Assembly (NCBI RefSeq): GCF_010668805.1
Contig: NZ_WUFT01000008.1
Coordinates: 186,001-250,000, forward strand
DNA length: 64,000 bases
Direction: 5' to 3'
DNA from: Rhizobium phaseoli
GTDB lineage: Bacteria; Pseudomonadota; Alphaproteobacteria; Rhizobiales; Rhizobiaceae
Below are positions 26,939-36,336 of this stretch, piece after piece. The position numbers and the translations under genes are program-made. Numbering within the stretch: the stretch's first letter is position 1; every line of letters starts with the position of its first letter. A model generated the notes under the pieces. It was not told the origin of the DNA. It saw only the letters and a program-made list of their open reading frames with translations, and ran no database searches.

Positions 26939-28762
26939 CTAACGAGACGCGCTCCGCTGCAGGAGATGGAAGACCAGACCTTCTTCACTCTCCTTGGCGG
27001 CCGACTTGATGACGGCGATCTCGGCGCTGACGCGGTTGATATCGTCGATGACGAGGCCTTCCGGCAGTTCGATGACGCCAATCGAGCAGCGCATCAGCGG
27101 AAACAGCGCTTCGGCGCCGGCGCGGTCGTGACCGAGGATAAGGCCGGCGGCGCGGTGCTCGTCGGAATAGAGGTCGAGCACATCGTCGTGGAAATCACCG
27201 ATCAGCCGGTCGAGGATTTCCATCAGTTCCTCCTTGGCCCAGCCGACGACGCCGATGAAGAAATCGTCGCCGCCGACATGGCCGAGGAAATGGCGCTCGG
27301 CGAAAAAGTAGCGGCGCATCAGTGCGGCAAACAGCGAAATCGCGTGATCGCCGAGATGGAAACCGTAGGCATCATTGAACGGCTTGAAATTGTCGAAGTC
27401 GCAGTAGCAGAAGTGGCGGACCTCATCGCCGTCGCGGCCGGACTGGCGCATGAAATCGCGGATGGCGCGATTGCCCGGCAGGCCGGTCAGCGGGTTCTGG
27501 TCCTGGGCGGTTTTCAGCTGCTTCTCGTTGATGACCTTGATCAGCGAGGCGGCGGAGACGACGCCGGCATAACGCATATTGTCGGTCAGGATCAGGCAGT
27601 TGCTGCCTTCCATATTGGCGAAGATCGCCATCAGCTGCTCGGCGTCGCTGTCGAGGCCGACGATCGGCGCCATCTCGACGAAATGCGAGATGCTGCGCTC
27701 GTACATCTTGTTCTTCAGGAGATCGCGGCCGAAGGGCTGGTAGATATATTCCTTGAGGTGCTGCTCGTGGATGATGCCGCGCGGCTCGCTATTGGCGTTG
27801 AGCACGGGAAAGAAGGCCTGGCGCGGATTGCGGCGGAAGAGTTCGAAGACGCTGTCGATGCTGTCGTTCTCGTAGACCGCCGGCAAGAGTTCGATCTGCT
27901 TGCGGATGAGGATTTCGTCGAGCGACTGGCTGCCGCGCTTGGTTTTTCCGAGCTCCTGCAGATGCGGGAAGGACGGCGCCAGTTCCGACATATGCGTCGT
28001 CGGGCGGGAGATGAACCAGCCCTGGACGAGGTCGACGCCATATTCGCGGCAGGTGATGAATTCGGCCTCGGTCTCGATGCCTTCGGCGATGACGCGGGTG
28101 CCGAGCACATGGGCGATGTTGACGATGCTCTTCAAAAGATGGCGCTTGCGGGGGCTGCGGTCGATCTCGGCGACGAAGTGGCGGTCGATCTTCAGATAAT
28201 CGACGGCATAATCGCACAGCAGCTTCATCTCGCCGTGACCGACGCCGAAATCGTCGATCGCCAGCTTGAAACCGGCCTTGCGCAGCTTGGAAACCAGGGC
28301 GGAAAATTCCGGCACACTGGTATTATCGAAACGTTCGGAGAATTCGAAGCAGACGGAGGACGGCGGAATATTGGCCTTCCGCAGGTGCTGCAGCAGGCTC
28401 TCGACCAGGCGTTCGCCATGCGGGATCAGCCGGACGTCGAGATTGAGGAACAGCGTCGAGGTGGAGAAATTCGACAGGGTGGCGAATTTGGCGAGCGCCC
28501 GGCTCGCCAGCATCTGCTCGAGCTGCAGCAGCTGGCCTGCCTGATGAGCCTCGTCGAGAATGTCGACCGGCGTGTCGAAGCCGATGCGCTCCTGGCCGCG
28601 CATCAGGGATTCGTAACCGAACACCGTGCCGGTGCCGGCCTCGACGATCGGCTGAAAGGCGTTCTCGACCACGAGCTTGGCAAGTGTGACGATCTGGTCG
28701 CTGGCATAGCGGCGCAGGACGCCGGGCTCGACGGTGGCAGCCAGGGAAGTCCCGCTCTTCAT
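26939..28762 (-). CDS. EAL-CBS-GGDEF protein with non-standard active-site motifs
   Basis: A 607-residue protein with an N-terminal EAL phosphodiesterase domain (about 30-275), a pair of CBS domains (about 285-430) and a C-terminal GGDEF domain (about 440-600). The EAL signature reads GYESLMRG, but the other catalytic positions are present (LNLDV, FEFSER, DDFGVG, LKIDR, AEGIETE, QGWFISRP), so phosphodiesterase activity is plausible. The GGDEF signature reads GGDDF, making cyclase activity doubtful; it may only bind GTP. CBS pairs usually sense adenine nucleotides. The start MKSGTSL (ATG 28762) follows GGAG; a TTG at 28822 is less likely. Confidence 0.87.
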   Translation of the reverse strand: MKSGTSLAATVEPGVLRRYASDQIVTLAKLVVENAFQPIVEAGTGTVFGYESLMRGQERIGFDTPVDILDEAHQAGQLLQLEQMLASRALAKFATLSNFSTSTLFLNLDVRLIPHGERLVESLLQHLRKANIPPSSVCFEFSERFDNTSVPEFSALVSKLRKAGFKLAIDDFGVGHGEMKLLCDYAVDYLKIDRHFVAEIDRSPRKRHLLKSIVNIAHVLGTRVIAEGIETEAEFITCREYGVDLVQGWFISRPTTHMSELAPSFPHLQELGKTKRGSQSLDEILIRKQIELLPAVYENDSIDSVFELFRRNPRQAFFPVLNANSEPRGIIHEQHLKEYIYQPFGRDLLKNKMYERSISHFVEMAPIVGLDSDAEQLMAIFANMEGSNCLILTDNMRYAGVVSAASLIKVINEKQLKTAQDQNPLTGLPGNRAIRDFMRQSGRDGDEVRHFCYCDFDNFKPFNDAYGFHLGDHAISLFAALMRRYFFAERHFLGHVGGDDFFIGVVGWAKEELMEILDRLIGDFHDDVLDLYSDEHRAAGLILGHDRAGAEALFPLMRCSIGVIELPEGLVIDDINRVSAEIAVIKSAAKESEEGLVFHLLQRSASR

Positions 28763-28920
28763 TTGGCTGATCTCCACTGTGACTTGTTCTTCTTGGTCAG
28801 GAAGATGCCCCGGAAGGATCAATGAACCCTTTCGCCAATATGAAAGTTTTGTGAAAGACGCAGGACGCGCCCACGCGTTCCGCGTTTACTTTGAATTCCA
28901 AAATACAATCAGGCGCTTAA

Positions 28921-29163
28921 TCAGGCGGAGCGGCGGCGCTCGGCCTCGTGATCGGCGAACATGTCGGCGACACATCTGCCGCCTGATGGAGCGCCCTCGT
29001 CGTCGAGGACATCGTCGCGGAATTCGTTGAGCTTGCGGGCGGTATCCCAGAGGCGGAGCGCCTCGCGGACGACCTCGCTGCTCGAGGCATAACCGCCCGT
29101 GTCGACGGCGGCGCGGATGCCCGCTGCCTGTTGCGGAGAGATGGAAACGGTGACCATCGGCAT
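28921..29163 (-). CDS. ParD-like antitoxin without visible toxin
   Basis: An 80-residue CopG/ParD-type ribbon-helix-helix protein: MPMVTVSISPQQAAGIRAAVDTGGYASSSEVVREALRLW. It begins after GGGAGGAAG, a strong ribosome site on the minus strand. In type II modules parD is followed by parE, but only about 160 bp separate it from the next gene downstream (ends 28762 at its 5' side) and these do not encode a ParE. It therefore looks like an orphan antitoxin or a free-standing regulator. Confidence 0.8.
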   Translation of the reverse strand: MPMVTVSISPQQAAGIRAAVDTGGYASSSEVVREALRLWDTARKLNEFRDDVLDDEGAPSGGRCVADMFADHEAERRRSA

Positions 29164-29325
29164 GAACTTCCTCCCTTTTTTATTCAGGCAGAACCCTGCC
29201 TTTGGGGGACGCATGACCATTTGCGGCGATCGTACACAGGACCACCCGCTTTTGGCGAGCGGTCCCTACCCCTTAAGTCTAATCCCCTGTCATGCCCTTG
29301 TCAAAATAGGCGTGTCAAAAAGGCT

Positions 29326-29874
29326 TCAGCCGCGGATGCCGAGGCCGAAGGCGATCATCGTCGAGCCCTGGATGATGAGGTCGGCGGCCAGGAACAGGCC
29401 GAGGACCCAGAGGCTGTTGACCGGCCAGCCGAGCGCGATGACGAAGCCGGCAAGAGCGGTGACGACGCCGCTGGCGACGATCCAGCCCCAGCCCTTGGCC
29501 GGCTTCATGCGCCTGCCGACCCAGGTGCGGAAGACGCCGGCAATGACGAGCGCCAGCGACAGAAACAGCGTCAGCGCTGCCGAGGTCAGGATGGGATTGA
29601 CGAAGGCTGAGACGCCGGCCAGCACGTAGAGCAGGCCGCTCAGCGCCCAGAACAGCACATGGTCCCAGCCGCGCACCTGGAAGGAATGGACGAGATAGAT
29701 GACGCCGCCAAACAGCATGAGCATGCCGATATAATAGACCGAGACGACGGTGGCGAGCATCAGATTGCCGAGCGCGATCAGGCCGCAGACGAAGAGCAGC
29801 ACCCCGAGACCGACGAACCAGAGCCATTTCGACTGCAGTGAGGATGTGGACATTCCGTTGAAGACATCGCTCAT
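29326..29874 (-). CDS. HdeD family membrane protein
   Basis: A 182-residue protein with six hydrophobic helices (for example WLWFVGLGVLLFVCGLIALG and VLFWALSGLLYVLAGVSAFV), the arrangement of the HdeD/DUF308 family linked to acid resistance in enterobacteria. Charged residues lie at the loops. Inner membrane; molecular function unknown. It is divergent from betI. Confidence 0.85.
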   Translation of the reverse strand: MSDVFNGMSTSSLQSKWLWFVGLGVLLFVCGLIALGNLMLATVVSVYYIGMLMLFGGVIYLVHSFQVRGWDHVLFWALSGLLYVLAGVSAFVNPILTSAALTLFLSLALVIAGVFRTWVGRRMKPAKGWGWIVASGVVTALAGFVIALGWPVNSLWVLGLFLAADLIIQGSTMIAFGLGIRG

Positions 29875-29959
29875 AACGCACCTCCCGGGTGATGTTGAAT
29901 ATGTTGCAGCAATGCTTCGGGAAAAGATCCGAACCGGCGTTGGTCGAGAAAGATTTTTG

Positions 29960-29979
29960 TTGATTGATCAGTCAATCAA
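29960..29979 (+). promoter_or_regulatory. Candidate BetI operator
   Basis: TTGATTGA (29960-29967) and TCAATCAA (29972-29979) form a perfect 8-bp inverted repeat around TCAG, 34 bp before the betI start. The half-site resembles the ATTGA/TCAAT core of the E. coli BetI operator. Autoregulation of the bet operon through this site is inference. Confidence 0.65.
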
Positions 29980-30013
29980 AAATACTCTGGTCGAAACCAA
30001 GGGAGTTGGCGCT

Positions 30014-30709
30014 TTGCCGAAAGTCGGAATGGAGCCGGTGCGCCGCAAGGCGCTCGTGGATGCGGCGCTGCGGGTGATCGGCGACCACGGCTCGCTTGCC
30101 GTCACCATGTCCGACATCGCCCGCCAGGCCGGCGTTTCCCCCGCGCTTGCGCATCATTATTTCGGCAGCAAGGAACATCTGCTGATCGAGACGATCCGCT
30201 CGCTTCTGAGGCAATTGCGCAGCGATACGGTGGCGGCGCTGAAGGCAGCGCAGACGCCGCGTGCCCGGCTTTCGGCCATCATCCGCGTCAATTTCCATGC
30301 CGACCAGTTCGCGCCGGACACGATCGCCGCCTGGCTTGCTTTTTACGCCGAAGCGCAGCGCTCGGAGGAGACGCGGCGTTTCCTGGTAATCTATGCCCGC
30401 CGGCTGCGCTCCAATCTGCTCGCCGACCTCAAGGCGCTGCTGCCCACCGACGCCGCAGAACGCATCGCCGAAGGCGCTGCGGCGATGATCGACGGGCTCT
30501 ATATCAGGCAAAGTCTGAAATCCGCGCCGATCGGCATCGAAGCCTCGATCGCGCTGACCGAGGATTATCTGAACGCGCTTCTGGCCACCACCTCCTCTTC
30601 TCCCGAGGGGGTGAAGGCCGAGACTGCCGCCCCCTCATCCGGCCCTGCGGGCCACCTTCTCCCCCAGGGGAGAAGGGACGACCACATCGAACCATCTAGG
30701 GACCAATGA
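30014..30709 (+). CDS. betI: BetI, TetR-family choline-responsive repressor
   Basis: A 231-residue TetR regulator that starts with TTG at 30014, giving [19 protein letters not shown], the conserved beginning of BetI. The HTH is [26 protein letters not shown]. BetI normally represses the choline-glycine betaine genes and is relieved by choline. betB begins 1 nt after its stop. The last 35 or so residues ([22 protein letters not shown] and beyond) are not BetI-like: they are translated from a RIME-type repeat at 30628-30680. Confidence 0.9.
   Translation: MPKVGMEPVRRKALVDAALRVIGDHGSLAVTMSDIARQAGVSPALAHHYFGSKEHLLIETIRSLLRQLRSDTVAALKAAQTPRARLSAIIRVNFHADQFAPDTIAAWLAFYAEAQRSEETRRFLVIYARRLRSNLLADLKALLPTDAAERIAEGAAAMIDGLYIRQSLKSAPIGIEASIALTEDYLNALLATTSSSPEGVKAETAAPSSGPAGHLLPQGRRDDHIEPSRDQ
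30628..30680. repeat. RIME-like element inside the betI 3' end
   Basis: CCGCCCCCTCATCCGGCCC followed by GGGCCACCTTCTCCCCCAGG and GGAGAAGG. These are the typical rhizobial mosaic-element blocks, related to 32190-32303. The element lies inside the open frame of betI rather than between genes. Confidence 0.75.
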
Positions 30710-30710
30710 C

Positions 30711-32174
30711 ATGAAAGCCCAGCCGAAAGCCTCGCACTTCATCGACGGCGAATATGTCGAGGATACCGACGGCACCGTCATCGAGAGCCTCTATCCGGCC
30801 ACCGGCGAAGTGATCGCCCGGCTGCATGCGGCAACGCCTGCAATCGTCGAGAAGGCGATTGCGGCCGCCAAACGCGCTCAGCCGGAATGGGCGGCGATGA
30901 GCCCGATGGCGCGCGGGCGCATCCTCAAACGGGCCGCCGACATCATGCGCGAGAGAAACCGAGCGCTGTCGGAGCTCGAAACGCTCGATACCGGCAAGCC
31001 GATCCAGGAGACCATCGTCGCCGACCCGACCTCGGGTGCCGATGCCTTCGAATTCTTCGGCGGCGTTGCACCTGCCGGCCTCAACGGCGCCCATATCCCG
31101 CTCGGCCAGGATTTCGCCTATACCAAGCGCGTGGCGCTCGGCGTCTGCGTCGGCATCGGCGCCTGGAACTACCCGCAGCAGATCGCCTGCTGGAAAGCGG
31201 CGCCGGCGCTGATCTGCGGCAATGCCATGGTGTTCAAGCCCTCGGAAAACACCCCGCTCGGGGCCTTGAAGATCGCCGAGATCCTGCATGAGGCGGGGCT
31301 GCCGAAGGGGCTCTTCAACGTCATCCAGGGGGACCGCGATACCGGGCCGCTGCTCGTCAACCATCCCGATGTCGCCAAGGTGTCGCTGACCGGATCGGTG
31401 CCGACCGGACGCAGGGTGGCGGCAGCAGCAGCCGGCAACCTCAAGCACGTGACGATGGAACTCGGCGGCAAGTCGCCGCTGATCGTTTTCGACGATGCCG
31501 ATCTCGATTCGGCGGTCGGCGGAGCGATGCTCGGCAATTTCTATTCCACAGGCCAGGTCTGCTCGAACGGCACCCGCGTCTTCGTGCAGAAGGCTGTTAA
31601 AGCCGAATTCCTGAAGCGGCTGAAGGCGCGCACCGAGGCGATGATGATCGGCGATCCGATGGATGAGGCGACGCAGGTCGGGCCGATGGTTTCCTGGGCG
31701 CAGCGCGAGAAAGTGATTTCCTACATCGAGAAGGGCAAGGCCGAGGGGGCGACACTGATTGCAGGCGGCGGCATTCCGAACAACGTCTCCGGCGAAGGCT
31801 ATTACGTGCAGCCGACGGTGTTTGCCGATGTCACCGACGCGATGAGCATTGCCCGCGAGGAGATCTTCGGCCCCGTGATGTCGGTGCTCGATTTCGACGA
31901 CGAGGACGAGGTGATCGCCCGCGCCAATGCCAGCGAATTCGGCCTCTCCGGCGGCGTCTTCACCGCCGACCTCACCCGCGCCCACCGCGTCGTCGACCGG
32001 CTGGAGGCCGGCACGCTGTGGATCAACACCTACAATCTCTGCCCGGTGGAAATCCCCTTCGGTGGCTCGAAACAATCCGGCTTCGGCCGCGAGAATTCGC
32101 TGGCGGCGCTGGAGCATTATTCCGAGCTGAAGACAGTTTACGTCGGCATGGGGCCGGTGCAGGCGCCTTATTGA
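30711..32174 (+). CDS. betB: Betaine aldehyde dehydrogenase
   Basis: A 487-residue NAD(P)-dependent aldehyde dehydrogenase that oxidises betaine aldehyde to glycine betaine, an osmoprotectant and, in rhizobia, also a catabolic intermediate. Key blocks: [13 protein letters not shown] (substrate tunnel), [11 protein letters not shown] with the general-base Glu, [15 protein letters not shown] with the catalytic Cys, and [10 protein letters not shown]. Full length for the family. It follows betI by 1 nt and precedes betA after a RIME element. Confidence 0.96.
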   Translation: MKAQPKASHFIDGEYVEDTDGTVIESLYPATGEVIARLHAATPAIVEKAIAAAKRAQPEWAAMSPMARGRILKRAADIMRERNRALSELETLDTGKPIQETIVADPTSGADAFEFFGGVAPAGLNGAHIPLGQDFAYTKRVALGVCVGIGAWNYPQQIACWKAAPALICGNAMVFKPSENTPLGALKIAEILHEAGLPKGLFNVIQGDRDTGPLLVNHPDVAKVSLTGSVPTGRRVAAAAAGNLKHVTMELGGKSPLIVFDDADLDSAVGGAMLGNFYSTGQVCSNGTRVFVQKAVKAEFLKRLKARTEAMMIGDPMDEATQVGPMVSWAQREKVISYIEKGKAEGATLIAGGGIPNNVSGEGYYVQPTVFADVTDAMSIAREEIFGPVMSVLDFDDEDEVIARANASEFGLSGGVFTADLTRAHRVVDRLEAGTLWINTYNLCPVEIPFGGSKQSGFGRENSLAALEHYSELKTVYVGMGPVQAPY

Positions 32175-32189
32175 ACGCAGCGCAAGCAG

Positions 32190-32303
32190 CCCCCTCATCC
32201 GCCCTCCGGGCACCTTCTCCCAATGGGTAGAAGGGGGGATCGAGAGGCCGCGGCACGTCTCTTCTCCCCTCGGGGAGAAGGTGGCGGCAGCCGGATGAGG
32301 GGC
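32190..32303. repeat. Paired RIME-like element between betB and betA
   Basis: GCCCCCTCATCC at the left and GGATGAGGGGC at the right end pair, and CACCTTCTCCC pairs with GGGAGAAGGTG inside. It forms a large hairpin in the transcript between betB and betA. Confidence 0.8.
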
Positions 32304-32344
32304 GACGCGGCGCAACGCCTGAACCAAAGTGCGAGAGAAAAACC

Positions 32345-33994
32345 ATGCAAGCAGATTTCGTCATCATCGGCTCCGGTTCGGCCGGCTCCGCCCTCGCCTA
32401 CCGCCTCTCAGAAGACGGCAAGAACAGCGTCCTTGTCATCGAGGCGGGCGGCAGCGATTTCGGGCCGTTCATCCAGATGCCGGCAGCCCTTGCCTGGCCG
32501 ATGAGCATGAAGCGCTACAATTGGGGCTATTTGTCCGAACCGGAGCCGAACCTCAACAACCGGCGCATCACCGCACCGCGCGGCAAGGTGATCGGCGGCT
32601 CCTCCTCGATCAACGGCATGGTCTATGTGCGCGGCCATGCCGAGGATTTCAACCGCTGGGATGAGCTCGGCGCCAGCGGCTGGGCCTATGCCGACGTTCT
32701 TCCCTATTTCAAGCGGATGGAACATTCGCATGGCGGCGAGGAAGGCTGGCGCGGCAGCGACGGGCCGCTGCACGTCCAGCGCGGCGGCTTCACCAATCCG
32801 CTGTTTCACGCCTTCATCGAGTCCGGCAAACAGGCGGGCTTCGAAACGACGGAGGATTATAACGGCAGCAAGCAAGAGGGCTTCGGGCTGATGGAGCAAA
32901 CCATCTTTTCCGGCCGCCGCTGGTCTGCCGCCAACGCCTATCTGAGACCGGCGCTGAAGCGGAAGAATGTCGAGATCGTCTACGGCTTCGCGCGCAAGGT
33001 GATGATCGAGAACGGCCGGGCGACCGGCGTCGAGATCGAGCGCAACGGCAAAATAGAGGTGGTTAAGGCCAACCGCGAGGTGATCGTCTCGGCCTCCTCG
33101 TTCAATTCGCCGAAGCTCTTGATGCTGTCGGGCATCGGTCCGGCTGAGCATTTGAAGGAGATGGGCATTGAGGTGAAGGCCGACCGGCCGGGCGTCGGCG
33201 CCAACCTGCAGGACCATATGGAATTCTACTTCCAGCAGGTGAGCACCAAACCGGTATCGCTCTATTCCTGGCTGCCCTGGTTCTGGCAGGGGGTGGCGGG
33301 TGCGCAATGGCTGCTGTCGAAGGGCGGGCTCGGCGCCTCCAACCAGTTCGAGGCGTGCGCCTTCCTGCGCTCGGCGCCCGGGCTGAAGCAGCCCGACATC
33401 CAGTACCATTTCCTGCCGGTGGCGATCAGCTATGACGGCAAGGCGGCGGCCAAAAGCCACGGCTTCCAGGTGCATGTCGGCTACAACCTGTCGAAATCGC
33501 GCGGCAGCGTGGCGCTGCGCTCGGCCGATCCGAAGGCCGACCCGGTGCTGCGCTTCAACTATATGAGCCATGCCGAAGACTGGGAGAAATTCCGCCACTG
33601 CGTGCGCCTGACCCGCGAGCTCTTCGGGCAAGCGGCCTTCGACAATTATCGGGGGGCGGAGATCCAGCCCGGCGAAAATGTGCGAAGCGACGAGGAGATC
33701 GACGCCTTCCTGCGCGAGCATCTGGAAAGCGCCTATCACCCCTGCGGCACCTGCAAGATGGGCGCCAAGGACGATCCGATGGCCGTGGTCGATCCGCAGA
33801 CCCGGGTGATCGGCGTCGAGGCCTTGCGCGTCGCCGACAGCTCGATCTTCCCGCATGTCACCTACGGCAACCTCAACGGCCCGTCGATCATGACCGGCGA
33901 AAAGGCCGCCGACCATATCCTCGGCAAACAGCCGCTGGCGCGCTCGAACCAGGAGCCCTGGGTCAATCCGCGGGCTGCGGTGAGCGATCGGTGA
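32345..33994 (+). CDS. betA: Choline dehydrogenase (GMC oxidoreductase)
   Basis: A 549-residue flavoprotein that oxidises choline to betaine aldehyde, feeding BetB. The FAD-binding Rossmann motif is at the start ([18 protein letters not shown]). GMC signature 1 is [19 protein letters not shown], signature 2 is near [16 protein letters not shown], and the catalytic histidine lies in [10 protein letters not shown]. Usual length. In many rhizobia betC (choline sulfatase) sits between betI and betB; it is absent here, so the operon handles choline but not choline-O-sulfate. Confidence 0.95.
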   Translation: MQADFVIIGSGSAGSALAYRLSEDGKNSVLVIEAGGSDFGPFIQMPAALAWPMSMKRYNWGYLSEPEPNLNNRRITAPRGKVIGGSSSINGMVYVRGHAEDFNRWDELGASGWAYADVLPYFKRMEHSHGGEEGWRGSDGPLHVQRGGFTNPLFHAFIESGKQAGFETTEDYNGSKQEGFGLMEQTIFSGRRWSAANAYLRPALKRKNVEIVYGFARKVMIENGRATGVEIERNGKIEVVKANREVIVSASSFNSPKLLMLSGIGPAEHLKEMGIEVKADRPGVGANLQDHMEFYFQQVSTKPVSLYSWLPWFWQGVAGAQWLLSKGGLGASNQFEACAFLRSAPGLKQPDIQYHFLPVAISYDGKAAAKSHGFQVHVGYNLSKSRGSVALRSADPKADPVLRFNYMSHAEDWEKFRHCVRLTRELFGQAAFDNYRGAEIQPGENVRSDEEIDAFLREHLESAYHPCGTCKMGAKDDPMAVVDPQTRVIGVEALRVADSSIFPHVTYGNLNGPSIMTGEKAADHILGKQPLARSNQEPWVNPRAAVSDR

Positions 33995-34116
33995 TGGCTG
34001 GAGAGGGCTATCGTCGCCTGTCGGCGAAGTTCGTCGGCGGCGAATTTCGAAGAAAGAGATGGTTCTTTCCTCGCAAACCGGTTTAGGAAGGGGCTCTGTT
34101 CAACATCCGTTCCGGC

Positions 34117-35451
34117 ATGCCCGTGTTGTATCGCAAGTCCAGACTTCTTCGCCGATCCCGTGTTCTCTGGGGTTCCCTTGCGCTCTGGCGCCCGCGGCTG
34201 ATCTTCTGGTGCGGCGCCTTCGCGATCGGCGTCATCAGCGTCGGTTTTGCCAGGCTGGCGGATCTGGCGCAACGCGCCTTTGCCGGCGTGACAGCTTCCG
34301 GCGAATGGAGCTTTCTGCTGCCGCTCGCCATCACGCCGCTCGGTTTCATGCTGTCGGCCTATCTTGCCGCCACCTTTTTCCCGAACGCGCAGGGCAGCGG
34401 CATTCCGCAGGCGATCGCCGCGCGGCATCTGCGCGACCCTGAAGACCGCACCCGCCTGCTGTCGCTGCGGCTGGTGTTCGGCAAGATCGTGCTGACGGTG
34501 CTCGGGCTTTTCTGCGGCGCATCGATCGGCCGCGAAGGACCGACCGTGCAGGTGGGCGCATCGATCATGCTGGCGGTCGCCCGCTTCGGCGGCATGGCGC
34601 AGGCCCGCGGGCTGATCCTTGCCGGTTCGGCGGCCGGCATCGCCGCCGCCTTCAACACGCCGCTCGCCGGCATCGTCTTTGCCATCGAGGAGATGAGCCG
34701 GACCTATGAATCGCGCGCCAACGGCCTGGTTCTGACCGCTGTCATCCTATCCGGCCTTGCCGCCCTCGGGCTTGCCGGCAGCTACAACTATTTCGGCTCT
34801 ACCGCGGTGGCGCCGGCATCGCTGCGCGATTGGGAACTGGTGTTCGTCTGCGGCATCGGTGGCGGCGCGCTCGGTGCGGCCTTCAGCGGGCTTGCGCTCC
34901 ATATCGGCCAGCATGTCCGCCGCTTTGCACAGCCGCAGCCGCTGCGGCGGATGGTCGTGCTGGCAACGGTCTGCGGCCTCGCTGTCGCCGCCGTCGGCAT
35001 CCTGTCTGGCGGTGCGACCTTCGGAACCGGCTACGACCAGGCGAAAGGTGCGGTCGAGGGCAATCCCCTGCCCCTGCTGTTCTTTCTGGAAAAGCTTGTT
35101 GCCGGCTTCCTGTCGATGATTTCAGGAATTCCGGGCGGCATCTTCGCGCCCTCGCTCGCCATCGGCGCCGGCTTCGGCAGCACGGTCGGCCAGCTGATGG
35201 GCAGCGGCATCGCACTTGCAGCGATCCTCGGCATGGCCGGATATTTCTCCGGCGTGGTGCAGGCGCCGATGACGGCCTTCGTCATCATTCTGGAAATGAC
35301 CGGCGATCACCAGGCGGTCATCCCGATCATGGCGGTATCGATGATCGGCTACGTCACGTCGCGCCTGCTGTCGCGCGAGCCGCTCTATCACGGCCTGTCG
35401 CGCGTGTTCATTGCCGCGGCGATCAGGGCCCGGCGGGCCGAAGCAGGATGA
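34117..35451 (+). CDS. ClC-family chloride channel/transporter
   Basis: A 444-residue ClC protein with about ten to eleven membrane helices. The three selectivity-filter blocks are present: GSGIPQ (about 92-97), GREGPTVQVG with the gating glutamate (about 144-153) and GIPGGIFAPSLAIGA (about 337-351). No C-terminal CBS domains. It may exchange chloride for protons or another anion. The start is uncertain: the ATG at 34117 lacks a close Shine-Dalgarno. Confidence 0.9.
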   Translation: MPVLYRKSRLLRRSRVLWGSLALWRPRLIFWCGAFAIGVISVGFARLADLAQRAFAGVTASGEWSFLLPLAITPLGFMLSAYLAATFFPNAQGSGIPQAIAARHLRDPEDRTRLLSLRLVFGKIVLTVLGLFCGASIGREGPTVQVGASIMLAVARFGGMAQARGLILAGSAAGIAAAFNTPLAGIVFAIEEMSRTYESRANGLVLTAVILSGLAALGLAGSYNYFGSTAVAPASLRDWELVFVCGIGGGALGAAFSGLALHIGQHVRRFAQPQPLRRMVVLATVCGLAVAAVGILSGGATFGTGYDQAKGAVEGNPLPLLFFLEKLVAGFLSMISGIPGGIFAPSLAIGAGFGSTVGQLMGSGIALAAILGMAGYFSGVVQAPMTAFVIILEMTGDHQAVIPIMAVSMIGYVTSRLLSREPLYHGLSRVFIAAAIRARRAEAG

Positions 35452-35469
35452 ATTCGGGGAAGCGGCCGC

Positions 35470-35916
35470 TCAGGCGAGCAGCCGGGTGACTTCGGCGGTG
35501 CGGGCCGGCTGGGCGGCGTCGGCGATGGTCGTCGAAAACAGCACCTTACGGGTGGCGTCGGCGACCTTGGCGAAGACATGGCGGATCTGGCAGTTCTGCT
35601 CGCCGTCGCAATCGTCGCACTTTCGATAGGCGGTGATCGACAGGCAGGGAAGCGGCGCGAGCGGCCCGTCGACGATGCGCAGGATCTCGCCGAAAGTGAT
35701 GGTATGGGCGGGCTTCAAGAGGAGATAGCCACCCTGCTTGCCGCGGCGGCTGACGACGATGCCGTGATGTTTCAGGTCGAGCAGGATCTGTTCGAGGAAC
35801 TTCTTCGGGATCTTCTGCTGCGCGGCGATATCGGAAATCATCACCGGTTCGTCAGCATCGGCATCCGCCAGAACCGTCAGCGCCCGCAGCGCATATTTCG
35901 CCTTTTGCGTAATCAT
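35470..35916 (-). CDS. Rrf2-family regulator, probably of sulfur assimilation
   Basis: A 148-residue Rrf2 protein: MITQKAKYALRALTVLAD, then a winged helix with KIPKKFLEQILLDLKHHGIVVSRRGKQGGYLL. Three cysteines in PCLSITAYRKCDDCDGEQNC lie where IscR-type members hold an Fe-S cluster, but the extra Cys and long spacing differ. It is divergent from the cysH-cysD-cysN operon across a 420-bp gap, so control of those genes is likely. It is not RirA, whose N-terminus differs. Confidence 0.82.
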   Translation of the reverse strand: MITQKAKYALRALTVLADADADEPVMISDIAAQQKIPKKFLEQILLDLKHHGIVVSRRGKQGGYLLLKPAHTITFGEILRIVDGPLAPLPCLSITAYRKCDDCDGEQNCQIRHVFAKVADATRKVLFSTTIADAAQPARTAEVTRLLA

Positions 35917-36135
35917 CTCAGACCATCGACACACACAGGCGGCGCGAATCTCCGCGCCGCTACGGAACTACTTTCGCCTCTATGGCATAGTCAGCATGAA
36001 CGGAATTTGAACGCGCCGTGGAAAGCCTTGAGGATCAAGCGTTTTGGCCTTGTTCTTTGTTCTTGGCCAAGCGGCTGCAATCTACGCCAAAACCGCCCGC
36101 TCCGCACCTTTTTCGGCATCACTTCGGATTTCGGA

Positions 36136-36170
36136 TTGACAGGCTGCGTGTAACTCTACTATTTTTATAG
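36136..36170 (+). promoter_or_regulatory. Candidate cysH promoter with overlapping palindrome
   Basis: TTGACA (36136-36141), 17-bp spacer, then CTATTT (36159-36164) fit a sigma-70 promoter 167 bp before cysH. The -10 region lies in CTATTTTTATAG (36159-36170), CTAT/ATAG around four T, a possible site for the divergent Rrf2 regulator. The rest of the gap 35917-36336 shows no gene. Confidence 0.5.
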
Positions 36171-36336
36171 ACATACCAGTTGTTCGCGGGGATTTTTATC
36201 CTCGGGCGGCTGTTTTTTTGCATTGCGGCAGCTTCGGAGAGATATTTGCTCCTCCGGCCGCAGCTTTCGAAATCCCTTTTTCTGTCCGATCCAGGATTGA
36301 GCTGCGATACTCCCGTCAACAAAGGACAGGATTCCC

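Noticed and set aside
26966..28825. 619-residue plus-strand open frame
   Set aside because: Antisense to the EAL-CBS-GGDEF gene; low-complexity Ala/Asp/Glu-rich translation with no family.
32408..33916. 502-residue minus-strand open frame across betA
   Set aside because: betA is unmistakable on the other strand; the frame is a codon-bias shadow.
35470..35916. RirA, the rhizobial iron regulator
   Set aside because: The N-terminus (MITQKAKYALRAL) and cysteine spacing differ from RirA, and the neighbours are sulfur genes.
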